Shown: positions 47,117-58,181, counted from the first letter of the stretch. The stretch is 64,000 nucleotides of DNA from Pelagibius litoralis (GCF_011683915.1 NZ_JAAQPH010000018.1:1-64000), one strand, 5' to 3'. Numbers and translations: made by a program. Notes: generated from the sequence alone by a model not told the origin.

Positions 47117-47171
47117 TGCCGCCCATCCCACCTCTTACGGCTGGAGGTTAGCAAGGTTGTCGCCGTAGCCA

Positions 47172-47206
47172 CAAAAAGAAACGGCCGGCCCCGCAAAGGG
47201 CCGGCC
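47172..47206 (-). terminator. Intrinsic terminator of acsA
   Basis: Nine-base arms GGCCGGCCC (47183-47191) and GGGCCGGCC (47198-47206) with loop CGCAAA. On the minus strand GTTTCTTTTTG follows. It is placed 25 bases beyond the acsA stop. Confidence 0.88.
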
Positions 47207-47230
47207 GCCGGTGTCGCGTTCGATCAAGAA

Positions 47231-49174
<1,944 letters not shown>

Positions 49175-49341
49175 ATCTTAGGCGGCCTCCCTGCTTGGAT
49201 CGGGTCATCCGGACGGCCTGTCAGCCCTGCTGCCGTCTTCTTTTTGATCTTAAGAGTTATTTCCGGGGATTATTTCCGGAAAGCGCCCGCGAAACAAGGC
49301 CCGGCCAAGAGGCCGGCCGGGTCCGCCGGCGGGTCTGGGCG

Positions 49342-49758
49342 CTATTTCAGCTTGGTCTTGCCCATTTTGCAGATCAACGCCCACTCCGCCTTTTGGACCG
49401 GCAGCACCGAAAGCCGGGACTGGCGGACCAGCGCCAGGTCCTGCAGGCGCGGCTCGGCCTTGATATCGGCCAGGGTGACCGGCTGCACGAAAGGCTTCAC
49501 CGCCTTCACGTCGACCATGCCGAAGCGGCCGGAGGGATCGCTGGGGTCGGGGTAGTAGAGCTTCGCGACCTCGCAGATGCCGACGATCTGTTTCTCGTTT
49601 ACCGAGTGATAGAAAAAAACCAGATCGCCCAGCGCCATGGCTTTCATGTTGTTGGCCGCCTGGTAGTTGCGCACCCCGTCCCATTCGGCGGTGCCGGCCT
49701 TCACCTGATCGTCCCAGGACCAGGTTCCGGGCTCCGACTTCATCAGCCAGTAAGCCAT
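49342..49758 (-). CDS. EVE domain protein
   Basis: A 138-residue EVE-domain (PUA-like) protein. It begins YWLMKSEPGTWSWDDQ and has GVRNYQAANNMKAMALGDLVFFYHS in part and the KAVKPFVQPVTLADI segment. EVE proteins bind modified nucleobases; some occur in RNA modification or defence loci, but this alphaproteobacterial type lies in a housekeeping cluster. It overlaps the YciI-like stop by one base (TGATG), indicating coupling. Confidence 0.9.
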   Translation of the reverse strand: MAYWLMKSEPGTWSWDDQVKAGTAEWDGVRNYQAANNMKAMALGDLVFFYHSVNEKQIVGICEVAKLYYPDPSDPSGRFGMVDVKAVKPFVQPVTLADIKAEPRLQDLALVRQSRLSVLPVQKAEWALICKMGKTKLK

Positions 49759-50036
49759 CAGGGAAGCACCTTCTTGTAAGCCGTGATGGTCACGCTTTCG
49801 AACAGCCCGGCCTTGGCATAGGGATCGTTCTCGGCGAAGGCCTCGGCGGCGGCGCGCTCGGCGTCGTTGACGACGATGACGCTGCCCTTGACGGTCTTGC
49901 CGTCGTCGCTGGTCATCGGCCCGGCGATGACGATGCGATCCAGGTTGCTGTTCAGGTAGTCGAGGTGGGCCGGCCGGTTTTCGGCCCGGACGTGGCCGTG
50001 TTCGGCCTTGTCGACGCAGTAGAGAACGAAGGTCAT
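49758..50036 (-). CDS. YciI-family protein
   Basis: A 92-residue YciI-like protein of the dimeric alpha-beta barrel superfamily. HLDYLNSNLDRIVIAGPM and AEAFAENDPYAKAGLFESV are the family hallmarks, with His in RPAHLDYL and Asp in NDPY as the conserved pair. The enzymatic role in the family is unproven. It is translationally coupled to the EVE gene and 46 bases after gpsA, so gpsA-yciI-EVE likely form one transcript. Confidence 0.88.
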   Translation of the reverse strand: MTFVLYCVDKAEHGHVRAENRPAHLDYLNSNLDRIVIAGPMTSDDGKTVKGSVIVVNDAERAAAEAFAENDPYAKAGLFESVTITAYKKVLP

Positions 50037-50082
50037 GGGTCTGCTCCCTGGGATTGACGGCGTGTTCTTATGGCGGGCCGCA

Positions 50083-51081
50083 CTATGCCGAAAAGCCCTC
50101 GGCCTTGAAAGGCCGGGCCAGCAGCCGGTCGATGGTCGCCGCCAGATCGGTGCCCTGGTTCACCACCTGATCGACCGCCTGGCAGATCGGCAGTTCGATC
50201 CCAAGGCCCTCGGCCATGGCCAGCACGGCGGCGGCGGAAAAGCGCCCCTCGACCACACCGCGGCTGGCCTTGAGGGCGGCGTCCAGGTCCTGCCCTTCGC
50301 CGAGCGCCAGGCCGAGACTGAAGTTGCGCGACTGCCGGGCGGTGCAGCTCAGCGTCAGGTCGCCCAGGCCGGCCAGCCCCATCATGGTCTCGGCCTTGCC
50401 GCCGCGCGCCAGACAGAGGCGGGTCATCTCGGCGAGCCCCCGGGTGATCAGGGCGGCGCCGGCGTTGTCGCCCAGCCGGCGCCCGGCGACGATGCCGCAG
50501 GCGATGGCCAGCACGTTCTTTACGGCCCCGCCGATCTCCGCGCCCAGGGGATCGTCGGAGACATAGGGCCGGAAGCTGCGCCCGCCGATGGCCTGGGCCA
50601 GAGTCCTCGCCAGGTTCGCATCGGTCGAGGCCAGGGTGACGGCTGTCGGCAGGCCGCGGGCCACCTCGGCGGCGAAGGTCGGCCCGGAAAGGACGGCCAG
50701 TGGATTGTCCGGCAGGCAGGCCGCCGCGACCTCGGTCATCAAAAGGCCGCTCTGCTGTTCGATCCCCTTGGCGCAGAGCACCAGCGGCAGGCTCGGTTTC
50801 AGTCGCGGCGCCAACTGCCCCAGGGTGGCGCGCAGAACCTGCGCCGGCACCACCAAAAGACAGGCGTCGGCTTCGGTAAGCGCATCCGGGTCGGCGCTGA
50901 TCAGGATTTCCGGATCGAGGGCGATGCCCGGCAGATAGCGCGGGTTCTCCCGCTTGCCGGCCAGCGCCGCCATCTGCCCGGCATCGCGGCCCCAAAGGGT
51001 GACCCGGCGCCCGGCGCGGCGGCAGGCAACGGCAAGCGCCGTGCCCCAGGAACCCGCGCCGGCGATAGCGACATGCTCCAT
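50083..51081 (-). CDS. gpsA: Glycerol-3-phosphate dehydrogenase [NAD(P)+]
   Basis: A 332-residue enzyme reducing dihydroxyacetone phosphate to sn-glycerol-3-phosphate for phospholipid synthesis. The N-terminal motif is AIAGAGSWGTALAVA. The catalytic lysine region is KNVLAIACGIVAGRRLGDNA, followed by LITRGLAEMTRL and MMGLAGLGDLTLSCT. The length is typical. It follows tsaD by ten bases, the common tsaD-gpsA pairing. Confidence 0.96.
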   Translation of the reverse strand: MEHVAIAGAGSWGTALAVACRRAGRRVTLWGRDAGQMAALAGKRENPRYLPGIALDPEILISADPDALTEADACLLVVPAQVLRATLGQLAPRLKPSLPLVLCAKGIEQQSGLLMTEVAAACLPDNPLAVLSGPTFAAEVARGLPTAVTLASTDANLARTLAQAIGGRSFRPYVSDDPLGAEIGGAVKNVLAIACGIVAGRRLGDNAGAALITRGLAEMTRLCLARGGKAETMMGLAGLGDLTLSCTARQSRNFSLGLALGEGQDLDAALKASRGVVEGRFSAAAVLAMAEGLGIELPICQAVDQVVNQGTDLAATIDRLLARPFKAEGFSA

Positions 51082-51091
51082 GGCGCGGCCC

Positions 51092-52183
51092 TCAGCCTGT
51101 TTTTGCCGGTGCGGGGGTTTCGCGCAGTTCTTCCAGCGGCCAGCGCGGCCGGGCGGCGAAGTCCAGGGGATCGGTAAGGCCGAGGCGCAGGCGCTCGACC
51201 CCGGCCCAGGCGATCATGGCGGCGTTGTCGGTACAGAGCGCGGGCGGTGGCGCCATCAGTTCGCTGCCGGCGGCCCGGGCCACGCCGTCCAGACGCTCTC
51301 GCAGGTGCCGGTTGGCGGCAACGCCGCCGGCCACGACCAGCGGGCCGGCCTTGCCGTAGCGTTCCCGGAACAGGTCCAGGGCCTTGCCGCAACGCTCCGC
51401 CAGGATGTCGCCGACGGCTTCCTGAAAGGCCGCCGCCAGATCGGCCTTCCTGCCGGCATCGTTCCCGGCATCGCCTGGCGGGTCGTCCAGCAGATCGGCG
51501 GCCTGCGCGGCGTGGCGCACCGCGGTTTTGAGGCCGGAGAAGGAAAAGTCCAGGCCGGGCCGGCCTATCATCGGGCGCGGCAGGGCAAAGGCCGCCGGAT
51601 CGCCGTCGGCCGCCGCGCGTTCCACCGCCGGACCGCCGGGATAACCCAGGCCCAGCAGCTTGGCGGTCTTGTCGAAAGCCTCGCCCACCGCATCGTCGAT
51701 GGTTCCGCCCAGGCGGCTGTAGCAGCCGACCCCCTCCACCGCCAAAAGCTGGCAGTGGCCGCCGGAAACCAGCAGCAGCAGATAGGGAAACGCCAGATCG
51801 GTGCCGAGCCGCGCGGTCAGCGCATGACCTTCCAGATGATTGACCGCCAGGAACGGCAGGTCCCAGGCCAGCGCGATGGCCTTGGCGGTCATGACGCCGA
51901 CGAAAACACCGCCGATCAGCCCGGGCCCGGCAGTCACTGCGATACCGTCGAGCGCGCCGAACTCAAGGCCCGCTTCGGCCATCGCCTCTTCCACCAGGCG
52001 GTCGATGTGGTCGAGGTGGCTGCGCGCGGCGATCTCGGGCACCACCCCGCCGTAGGGGCGGTGTTCGTCGAGCTGGGAGAGGACCAGGTTCGCGAGGATC
52101 CGGCCGTCGCCGGTCACCACGGCCGCGGCGGTTTCGTCGCAAGAGGTTTCAATTCCCAGGACTGTCAGGGCGTTCTCGATCAT
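51092..52183 (-). CDS. tsaD: tRNA N6-threonylcarbamoyladenosine synthase subunit TsaD
   Basis: A 363-residue ASKHA-fold subunit that transfers the threonylcarbamoyl group to A37 of ANN-decoding tRNAs with TsaB/TsaE. It begins [16 protein letters not shown]. The metal-binding HLEGH (His116, His120), [13 protein letters not shown] and the C-terminal [16 protein letters not shown] are present. The ATG at 52183 starts the fold directly; an upstream in-frame ATG at 52264 adds unrelated residues. It is divergent from hemC across 132 bases, the standard alphaproteobacterial order. Confidence 0.96.
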   Translation of the reverse strand: MIENALTVLGIETSCDETAAAVVTGDGRILANLVLSQLDEHRPYGGVVPEIAARSHLDHIDRLVEEAMAEAGLEFGALDGIAVTAGPGLIGGVFVGVMTAKAIALAWDLPFLAVNHLEGHALTARLGTDLAFPYLLLLVSGGHCQLLAVEGVGCYSRLGGTIDDAVGEAFDKTAKLLGLGYPGGPAVERAAADGDPAAFALPRPMIGRPGLDFSFSGLKTAVRHAAQAADLLDDPPGDAGNDAGRKADLAAAFQEAVGDILAERCGKALDLFRERYGKAGPLVVAGGVAANRHLRERLDGVARAAGSELMAPPPALCTDNAAMIAWAGVERLRLGLTDPLDFAARPRWPLEELRETPAPAKTG

Positions 52184-52315
52184 GGCCGGGAATTTAGAGC
52201 ATGGCTTGCGGCGATGCCAGGACGCTGCGACCAGGACGGTGGTGTCAGGACACGGCACGATCAAATTACCGCTGCTGCTTGCGCGCTTACGCCAAAGCTC
52301 CTAAAGCTTGCCGCC

Positions 52316-53263
52316 ATGACGGACAAACCGCAGTTCCGCCTCGGCACCCGGGGCAGCCCCCTGGCCCTGGCACAGGCGCGCGAGGTCTGCGAACGCCTGG
52401 GCAAGGCCCATCCGGCGCTTGCCGAAGCCGATGCGGTCGAGATCGTGGTCATCAAGACGACCGGCGATCTGGTGCAGGACCGCGCCCTGTCGGAGATCGG
52501 CGGCAAGGGTCTCTTCACCAAGGAGATCGAGGAAGCGCTGCTGGACGGGCGGATCGATGCCGCGGTTCATTCCATGAAGGACGTGCCGACCTGGCTGCCC
52601 GACGGCTTGGTGGTGGATCACGTGCTGCCGCGCGAGGACCCGCGCGACGCCTATTTCTCACCGCACGGCAACAGCCTGGCGGACCTGCCGGAAGGGGCCG
52701 TTGTCGGCACATCTTCTCTGCGCCGGCAGGCCCAGGTTCTGATCGCCCGTCCGGACCTGAAGGTCGAGCCGATCCGCGGCAATGTCGATACGCGCCTGCG
52801 CAAACTGGCCGAGGGACAGGTCGATGCCACTCTGCTGGCGGTTGCCGGTCTGCGTCGCCTGGGTCAGGCCGATAAGATAACCGCTGCGATCCCGACCGAG
52901 GAGATGTTGCCGGCGGTCGCCCAGGGCGCCGTCGGATTGGAGACCCGCGCCGACGACAACCGCAGCCGGGAGATCCTGGATGCCATCGCCTGCACCGAAA
53001 GCGGCCTGCGGGTGGCGGCCGAACGCGCTTTGCTCGCGGTGCTTGAGGGGTCCTGCCGCACGCCCATCGCCGGTCTGGCGGAACTGGGTGGGGGCGGCAG
53101 CCTCAGGGTGCGCGGCCTGGTCGCCATGCCCGATGGCTCAGAGGTCTACAGGGCCGATCTGCAGGGCTCGGTCAGCGATCCCACCGGCTTGGGCGAGGCG
53201 GTGGGTAGCGAGCTGCGCGCCGCGGGGGGATCGGATTTCTTCGATGCCATTACGGGGCACTAA
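52316..53263 (+). CDS. hemC: Porphobilinogen deaminase
   Basis: A 315-residue hydroxymethylbilane synthase of tetrapyrrole synthesis. RLGTRGSPLALAQA is at the N-terminus, HSMKDVPTWLPDGL and GTSSLRRQAQVLIARPDL are in the middle, and the dipyrromethane-carrying cysteine lies in LEGSCRTPIAG near residue 247. The ATG at 52316 matches the usual start; no clear Shine-Dalgarno is visible. First gene of hemC-hemD-mitofilin-hemY. Confidence 0.97.
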   Translation: MTDKPQFRLGTRGSPLALAQAREVCERLGKAHPALAEADAVEIVVIKTTGDLVQDRALSEIGGKGLFTKEIEEALLDGRIDAAVHSMKDVPTWLPDGLVVDHVLPREDPRDAYFSPHGNSLADLPEGAVVGTSSLRRQAQVLIARPDLKVEPIRGNVDTRLRKLAEGQVDATLLAVAGLRRLGQADKITAAIPTEEMLPAVAQGAVGLETRADDNRSREILDAIACTESGLRVAAERALLAVLEGSCRTPIAGLAELGGGGSLRVRGLVAMPDGSEVYRADLQGSVSDPTGLGEAVGSELRAAGGSDFFDAITGH

Positions 53264-53311
53264 GCGATCTTGGGGCACTAAGCCAAGGCAGGGTGCCGAA
53301 GGCCGGAAGCG

Positions 53312-54040
53312 ATGCTGATCGCCGTCACGCGGCCGCGCGAGGATGCCGAAGGCCTGATTGCGGCCCTGGCCGCGCGCGGTCATGACGTCGTTCTGGAACC
53401 GCTGCTGACCATCCAGCCGCGCGCCGATGTCGACTGGCCGGCGGGTGCCGATAAGGTTCAGGCGCTGGCCATCACCAGTGCCAGCGGCCTGCGCGCCTTC
53501 GCCCGGCTCGACAAGCGCCGCGATCTGCCGGTCTTTGCGGTGGGCGATGCTTCCGCCGCCGCGGCACGGGCTGCCGGTTTTACGCAGGTCGCTTCGGCGG
53601 CCGGCACGGTGGAAGATCTGGCGCAATTGCTGCGGGAAAGTCTGCAACCGGCGGCGGGGGCGATCCTGCAGCCGGCGGCCAGCAAGCTGGCCGGTGACCT
53701 GAAAGGCGATCTGGAGGCCGCGGGATTCGAAGTCTTGCGCGCCGTACTCTATGATGCCCAGGCAGCCCGGCGGCTGTCGTCGGCGTTTCTTGGTCATATC
53801 AATTCAGGGTTGATCGATGCCGTCACACTTTTCTCGCCCCGGACGGCGGCGACCTTTGCTAGCCTGATCGGCGAGGCCGGGTTGAACGGGGCCTGCCGGG
53901 CGATGGTCGCGCTCTGTCTGAGCGATGCCGTCGCGGAGCAGATTTCCGACCTGCCATGGCGGCAGGTTCTGGTGGCCGGGCGTCCGGATCAGGACGCGCT
54001 GCTGGCGCGGCTTGACGCCTTGGCCGGGAGGGGCGAGTAA
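53312..54040 (+). CDS. hemD: Uroporphyrinogen-III synthase
   Basis: A 242-residue enzyme that cyclises hydroxymethylbilane to uroporphyrinogen III. The sequence is poorly conserved, as usual for HemD. It shows the opening AVTRPREDAEGLIAALAARG, the ALAITSASGLRAFA core and the late VTLFSPRTAATFASLI motif. It follows hemC by 48 bases in the same direction; position and motifs together make the call firm. Confidence 0.92.
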   Translation: MLIAVTRPREDAEGLIAALAARGHDVVLEPLLTIQPRADVDWPAGADKVQALAITSASGLRAFARLDKRRDLPVFAVGDASAAAARAAGFTQVASAAGTVEDLAQLLRESLQPAAGAILQPAASKLAGDLKGDLEAAGFEVLRAVLYDAQAARRLSSAFLGHINSGLIDAVTLFSPRTAATFASLIGEAGLNGACRAMVALCLSDAVAEQISDLPWRQVLVAGRPDQDALLARLDALAGRGE

Positions 54041-54136
54041 TGGGGCGAATACTGCGCTGCAGCGAAGGGGCGCATGGCGTTTGCCGGCGCGGCATAAACC
54101 GGGGTGGCGTTTAGCGGGAAGGACCCGGCGGGGATC

Positions 54137-55738
54137 ATGGCAGAATCCGAAGGGCAGGGCGGCAAAACGGCCGCCGGCGGTGAGAACAGGGGCGACCGAA
54201 ACAAGCCGGCGGAGGCGAAGATCGCCCCGGCCGTCGCGGTGATCGAGGCCTTTGGCGGTATCCGCCCCATGGCCAAAGACCTGGGCGTGGCGGTTTCCAC
54301 CGTGCAGGGTTGGAAAGAGCGGGCATCGATCCCGGCCAACCGGCATGATCAGATTCGCGCCGCCGCCGGCAAGAAAGGCCTGACGCTCGATCCGGACGTC
54401 CTGCGGGCCTCCGCTCAACCGGACTCTGCGGTCCCGCCGCCGCCGGTGATCGACGCCGAGGTGCAGTCCTCCGCCCCGGCTTCGGCATCGAAACCGCCGC
54501 AGCCCGGGAAAACGTCCGCTGAGCCTGACAAGAAGCCTTCGGAAGCCAAGTCGGATGCCGGCGGTTCCATGGCCTCGCGCGCCGCGGCTGCCGCCTCGGA
54601 AAAACGGTCCTCACAGAAGCAAACGGCGGCTGATCCGTCGTCGCAGGCCGCGAAGGCAAAGCCTGCCGCCGCGGCCCGCCGCAGCGCCACCCCGCTGGTC
54701 GGCGGTCTGGTGCTCGGGGTTCTTCTGGCGGTGGCGATTGCGGTCGCGACGGTTTACAGCCGCGGCTACTGGTTGCCGCTGATCGATCCGCAAAGCGGTC
54801 AGCAGAACCAGGCCGTAACGGATGCCCTGGCCGGTCTGGACGGGCGGCTTGCCGACCTGCAGGCATCGCTGCCGCCTGACAACAGCGCCGCGGTTCAGAC
54901 CCTCAACGAACGCCTGGCGACGCTGGAGGCGGCGGTATCCCAGGGCGCCGGCCAGGACCCGGAAACCCGCGCCGCCATTGAATCGTTGAGCGCCAGCCTC
55001 GCCCGCATGACCGACCGCCTGCAATCGATCGAGGATGGCCAGGCCAGTATCGGCGCGCCGACGGAGGCCCTGAACAACCGGCTCAGCAGCGAGGCCGCGC
55101 GCCTGGATGAGCTGCTCACCGCCCAGTCGGAACTGGGCGCGCGCCTGGATGCGGCGGAGAACGAACTGGCCGGTGCGACCGCCAGCCGCGAAGCGGCACC
55201 GGGCAGCGAGGAAACGCTGATGCTGCTGGCCATGTTGCAGCTGCGTGACGCGATCCGCGGCACCGGGCCCTATGACGAACCGCTGCGCATGTTGCAGAAC
55301 CTGGCGGCTGACGACCCGGCCCTGGCGGAAACCATTGCCCCGCTGGAGCGGCGGGCGCCGGCCGGCCTGCCCGGTCTGGCCGACCTGCAGGCGGCCTTTC
55401 CCGATGTCGCGCGGCGGATCGCGGCGATCGAACTGGGCGAGGAGGGCGAGGGCTGGTCGGCCGGGGTCCTGCGGCGGCTTTCCGAAGCGGTCAACCTGCG
55501 CCCGGTGGGCCTGGTCGAAGGCGACCAGCCGACCGCCGTGGCGGCGCGGGCCGAGGTCAAGCTGAACGACGGCGATCTGGCGGGTGCCTTGGCCGAGTTG
55601 GACGGCCTCACCGGGGCCGCGGCGGAAGCCGCCGCCGACTGGCGCAGCCATGCCGAGGCCCGGATCGCCGCGGACCAGGCGGTCAGCCGCCTGGGGGCCC
55701 TGGTGTCGGAACGCTTCCGTCTGACGGTAGGCGGCTAG
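54137..55738 (+). CDS. Mitofilin/Mic60-like membrane protein with N-terminal HTH-like domain
   Basis: A 533-residue inner-membrane protein in the position of alphaproteobacterial Mic60 (COG4223) between hemD and hemY. Residues about 25-85 (VIEAFGGIRPMAKDLGV, then STVQGWKERASIPANRHDQI) resemble a carph-isopro/Cro-like helix-turn-helix. A Pro/Ala/Lys-rich linker leads to one membrane helix near 188-208 (TPLVGGLVLGVLLAVAIAVA). A coiled coil at about 225-350 and a mitofilin-type C-terminal domain follow. Mic60 bends inner membranes. The ATG at 54137 is chosen over a GTG at 54104. The cytoplasmic HTH part is unexpected in a membrane-shaping protein. Confidence 0.82.
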   Translation: MAESEGQGGKTAAGGENRGDRNKPAEAKIAPAVAVIEAFGGIRPMAKDLGVAVSTVQGWKERASIPANRHDQIRAAAGKKGLTLDPDVLRASAQPDSAVPPPPVIDAEVQSSAPASASKPPQPGKTSAEPDKKPSEAKSDAGGSMASRAAAAASEKRSSQKQTAADPSSQAAKAKPAAAARRSATPLVGGLVLGVLLAVAIAVATVYSRGYWLPLIDPQSGQQNQAVTDALAGLDGRLADLQASLPPDNSAAVQTLNERLATLEAAVSQGAGQDPETRAAIESLSASLARMTDRLQSIEDGQASIGAPTEALNNRLSSEAARLDELLTAQSELGARLDAAENELAGATASREAAPGSEETLMLLAMLQLRDAIRGTGPYDEPLRMLQNLAADDPALAETIAPLERRAPAGLPGLADLQAAFPDVARRIAAIELGEEGEGWSAGVLRRLSEAVNLRPVGLVEGDQPTAVAARAEVKLNDGDLAGALAELDGLTGAAAEAAADWRSHAEARIAADQAVSRLGALVSERFRLTVGG

Positions 55739-55741
55739 ATC

Positions 55742-57397
55742 ATGCGCCGCGCCATTGTCTTTGTGGTTCTGGCCGCGCTGGCGGCGCTCGCCGCCTTTTG
55801 GCTGGCGGAGCATCCGGGCAGCGTCTCCATCGAATGGCTGGGCTACCGGATGGAGCCGCCGGTCGGCCTGCTGGTGCTGGCCGGGGTTGTCCTGTCGATT
55901 TCCGTCATCATCGTCTACCGCATCATTACCTTGATCCTGGGAACGCCGGGCAGCATTGGCCGGGCCTTTGCGTCGGGCCGGCGCAAGCGGGGTTTCCGCG
56001 CGCTCAGCCAGGGCATGGTGGCGGTCGCCGCCGGCGACGCGCAGGAAGCGGCCCGCTGGGCCCGCAAGGCCGACAGCCTGTTGGAGGACCCGCCACTGAC
56101 CCTGTTGCTCTCCGCCCAGGCGGCCCAGCTCGGCGGCGACGAACAGGCGGCGGAGAAATACTTCAACGCCATGCTGGAAAAGCCGGAGACCCGCTTTCTC
56201 GGTCTGCGCGGTTTATTGATGCAGGCGCTGCGCAGCGGCGACGACCAGCGCGCCCTGGGATACGTCCGCGAAGCCCATGCGCTCCGGCCCAAGACGCCCT
56301 GGGTGGTGACCAACCTCTTCGAGTTGAGCGAGCGCACCGGCGACTACGATGCTGCCGCCGGCGCCTTGAAGCAGGCCGCGAAGATCAAGGCCCTGCCGAA
56401 GCCTGACGCCGACCACAAGGGCGCGGTGATCACCCTGGCCAAGGCGGAAAAGGCCCTGGCCGAAGAGCGCAGGGACGAAGCCTTTTCCCTGGCCCGCGCC
56501 GCCGACAAGGCCGATCCGGACCTGCTGGCCGCCGCGGCCCTGCATGCCCGTCTGGCGGTGGAGAGCGGCCGTTTCCGCGAAGCCGCCAAGGTGGTCGAGC
56601 GGTCCTGGCCGCGTACCCCCTCGGCGGAACTGGCAGGGCTCTATCGCCGGGCCGCGCCCGCCGCCAAGCCGCTGGAGCAGGTGAAGCGCTTCACCAAACT
56701 TGCCGCCCTCAACCCCGATCACCGCGAAAGCCACCTGGCCCTGGCCGAGGCCAGTCTGGAGGCCAAGCTCTGGGGCGAGGCCCGGCGCCATCTCGGCATT
56801 CTCGTCACCCTGGAAGGCGAGGACCCGGCCCGGGCCCAGGTCTGCCGCCTCATGGCCCGGCTGGAGGAGGCCGAGCATAACGACAGCGAGGCGGCGCGGG
56901 CCTGGCTTGAACAGGCCGCCCATGCGCCCCGCGATCCGGCCTGGGTCTGCAATGCCTGCGGCGCCGTGGCGGCGCAGTGGAGCGTCGATTGCGGCGCCTG
57001 CGGGGCTTTCGACAGTCTCGCCTGGCGGGCGCCGCGCCGGGTCGGGACGCTGGGCGCCGCCGACGCGGGTTCCTGGGGCTCGGCGCTGGCCCGGATCACC
57101 GCCAGGCATCCGGTAAAGACCGCCGAAGCGCCGGTCGGCATTCCTCTGGCGCCGCTGCCGGATCAGCCGCCATTGCCGGACTGCGCCCCGGCGGAACCGT
57201 CCAAACCGGCGCCTCAGCCGAGCGCCGGCGCGGCGCTTCCCGCGGCGAAACCCGCCCCCCCGGTTTCACTGACGCCGGCGGCATCAAAGCCCGCGCCGGC
57301 GGGCCCCAACGGTCAGCAGCCGCCGGAAAGCAGCCCGGAAGACGACGATCCGGACGAGGCCTCTGCCGTGGAAGGCTCCGTCCCGCCGCGCCCGTAA
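55742..57397 (+). CDS. hemY: HemY-type TPR membrane protein with zinc-ribbon tail
   Basis: A 551-residue protein. Two membrane helices (residues 3-20 and 42-65) form the HemY N-terminal domain, followed by TPR-like helices to about residue 390. Near residue 400 a four-cysteine unit CNACG...CGACG looks like a rubredoxin-type zinc ribbon similar to that of LapB. A Pro/Ala-rich tail follows. HemY of the hem operon is not protoporphyrinogen oxidase; its exact role in haem synthesis is unresolved. It starts three bases after the mitofilin stop, so it is co-transcribed. Confidence 0.87.
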   Translation: MRRAIVFVVLAALAALAAFWLAEHPGSVSIEWLGYRMEPPVGLLVLAGVVLSISVIIVYRIITLILGTPGSIGRAFASGRRKRGFRALSQGMVAVAAGDAQEAARWARKADSLLEDPPLTLLLSAQAAQLGGDEQAAEKYFNAMLEKPETRFLGLRGLLMQALRSGDDQRALGYVREAHALRPKTPWVVTNLFELSERTGDYDAAAGALKQAAKIKALPKPDADHKGAVITLAKAEKALAEERRDEAFSLARAADKADPDLLAAAALHARLAVESGRFREAAKVVERSWPRTPSAELAGLYRRAAPAAKPLEQVKRFTKLAALNPDHRESHLALAEASLEAKLWGEARRHLGILVTLEGEDPARAQVCRLMARLEEAEHNDSEAARAWLEQAAHAPRDPAWVCNACGAVAAQWSVDCGACGAFDSLAWRAPRRVGTLGAADAGSWGSALARITARHPVKTAEAPVGIPLAPLPDQPPLPDCAPAEPSKPAPQPSAGAALPAAKPAPPVSLTPAASKPAPAGPNGQQPPESSPEDDDPDEASAVEGSVPPRP

Positions 57398-57407
57398 TCC
57401 CGAGCCA

Positions 57408-57422
57408 TTAACCCTGGATTAA
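57408..57422. promoter_or_regulatory. Perfect CtrA-type motif
   Basis: TTAACCCTGGATTAA is an exact TTAA-N7-TTAA, the alphaproteobacterial CtrA consensus. It lies just beyond hemY and about 140 bases before tRNA-Thr. The motif is short enough to occur by chance. Confidence 0.35.
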
Positions 57423-57562
57423 GGCACAAGGCCTAAGGATTGCGGCGGGATTGTCGGGTTCCGGGCGGCTGTAACAAGCCCGGTTGCGGGTCTTGCCTTG
57501 ATCGCGGCTTCGCCGTAATCTCCGCTCGATTCAGGTCGCCGGGGTCTCGCTCCGGCCAAAGG

Positions 57563-57638
57563 GCCGCCTTAGCTCAGCTGGTAGAGCATCGCATTCGTAA
57601 TGCGGGGGTCGGGTGTTCAAGTCACCCAGGCGGCACCA
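57563..57638 (+). tRNA. tRNA-Thr (CGU)
   Basis: 76 bases with encoded CCA. The acceptor stem GCCGCCU pairs with AGGCGGC. The anticodon loop UUCGUAA gives anticodon CGU between stems UCGCA and UGCGG, and the T arm GGGUG-UUCAAGU-CACCC is complete. Confidence 0.97.
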
Positions 57639-57706
57639 TTTCCCCCAGGATACTGTAAAACGCCAGAAGGTTTTGCCTTTATGGGCAGCTGGATTTGCTG
57701 TTTTCC

Positions 57707-57740
57707 GGTGCCGATTCGACGTAGGTCGAAAACGCTATAG
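57707..57740. repeat. Half copy R4 of the GC-rich repeat
   Basis: GGTGCCGATTCGACGTAGGT followed by CGAAAACGCTATAG equals the right tail of R3, without the long palindrome. The window itself begins with AAAACGCTAT, the end of the same tail. Confidence 0.7.
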
Positions 57741-57788
57741 AGGACATGCGACCAAAATAGTCGGATGACCACCTTAGACCCAATGCGG

Positions 57789-58181
57789 CTATGGGCTTTT
57801 CCTTTTCTCCAGCGCTTCTCCTACAGTTTTTCCCTGAGCAGGCTCATAAAGCCCACCTCCCAATTGAGCGTGACCCCAGCTCATGATTTGCAGGAGAAGC
57901 GATTCCAGTTCCTTTCCTCTGTCGGTCAAGTAGTAGCGGTATCGAACGGGTCGGTCCTGATAGGCTTCGCGCTGCACAAGCCCCCATGCCATCAGCCTCT
58001 TTAGACGTTGCGACAATAAATTCGCAGGCACTCGTTCCGCGCTGCTTTGCAGCGCCTGAAACGTATGTTTGCCGTGCCACATCAGATCGCGAACGACGAG
58101 CAACGTCCATTTGTCGCCGAGTATTTCCAAAGTGCGCGCGATGGAGCATCGAGAGCGAAAGTCATGTTCTGGATTTTGCAT
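57789..58181 (-). CDS. HxlR-family transcriptional regulator
   Basis: A 130-residue winged-helix protein of the HxlR type. The usual cysteine near the N-terminus (FRSRCSIARTLEILGDKWTLLVV in part) is present and may sense thiols or oxidants as in other HxlR/YodB members. The recognition region is NLLSQRLKRLMAWGLVQRE. The ATG at 58181 has GGAG upstream. Lower G+C than the flanking core genes. It faces a cysteine-synthase-like gene across a spacer with an inverted repeat. Confidence 0.88.
   Translation of the reverse strand: MQNPEHDFRSRCSIARTLEILGDKWTLLVVRDLMWHGKHTFQALQSSAERVPANLLSQRLKRLMAWGLVQREAYQDRPVRYRYYLTDRGKELESLLLQIMSWGHAQLGGGLYEPAQGKTVGEALEKRKSP

Noticed and set aside
50954-52315. Long in-frame extension upstream of hemC on the plus strand
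   Set aside because: It lies antisense to gpsA and tsaD, which have complete conserved motifs; hemC begins naturally at 52316.
54137-54400. Prophage regulator suggested by the HTH-like segment
   Set aside because: The segment is continuous with the mitofilin-like protein in the hem operon and no phage genes are nearby.
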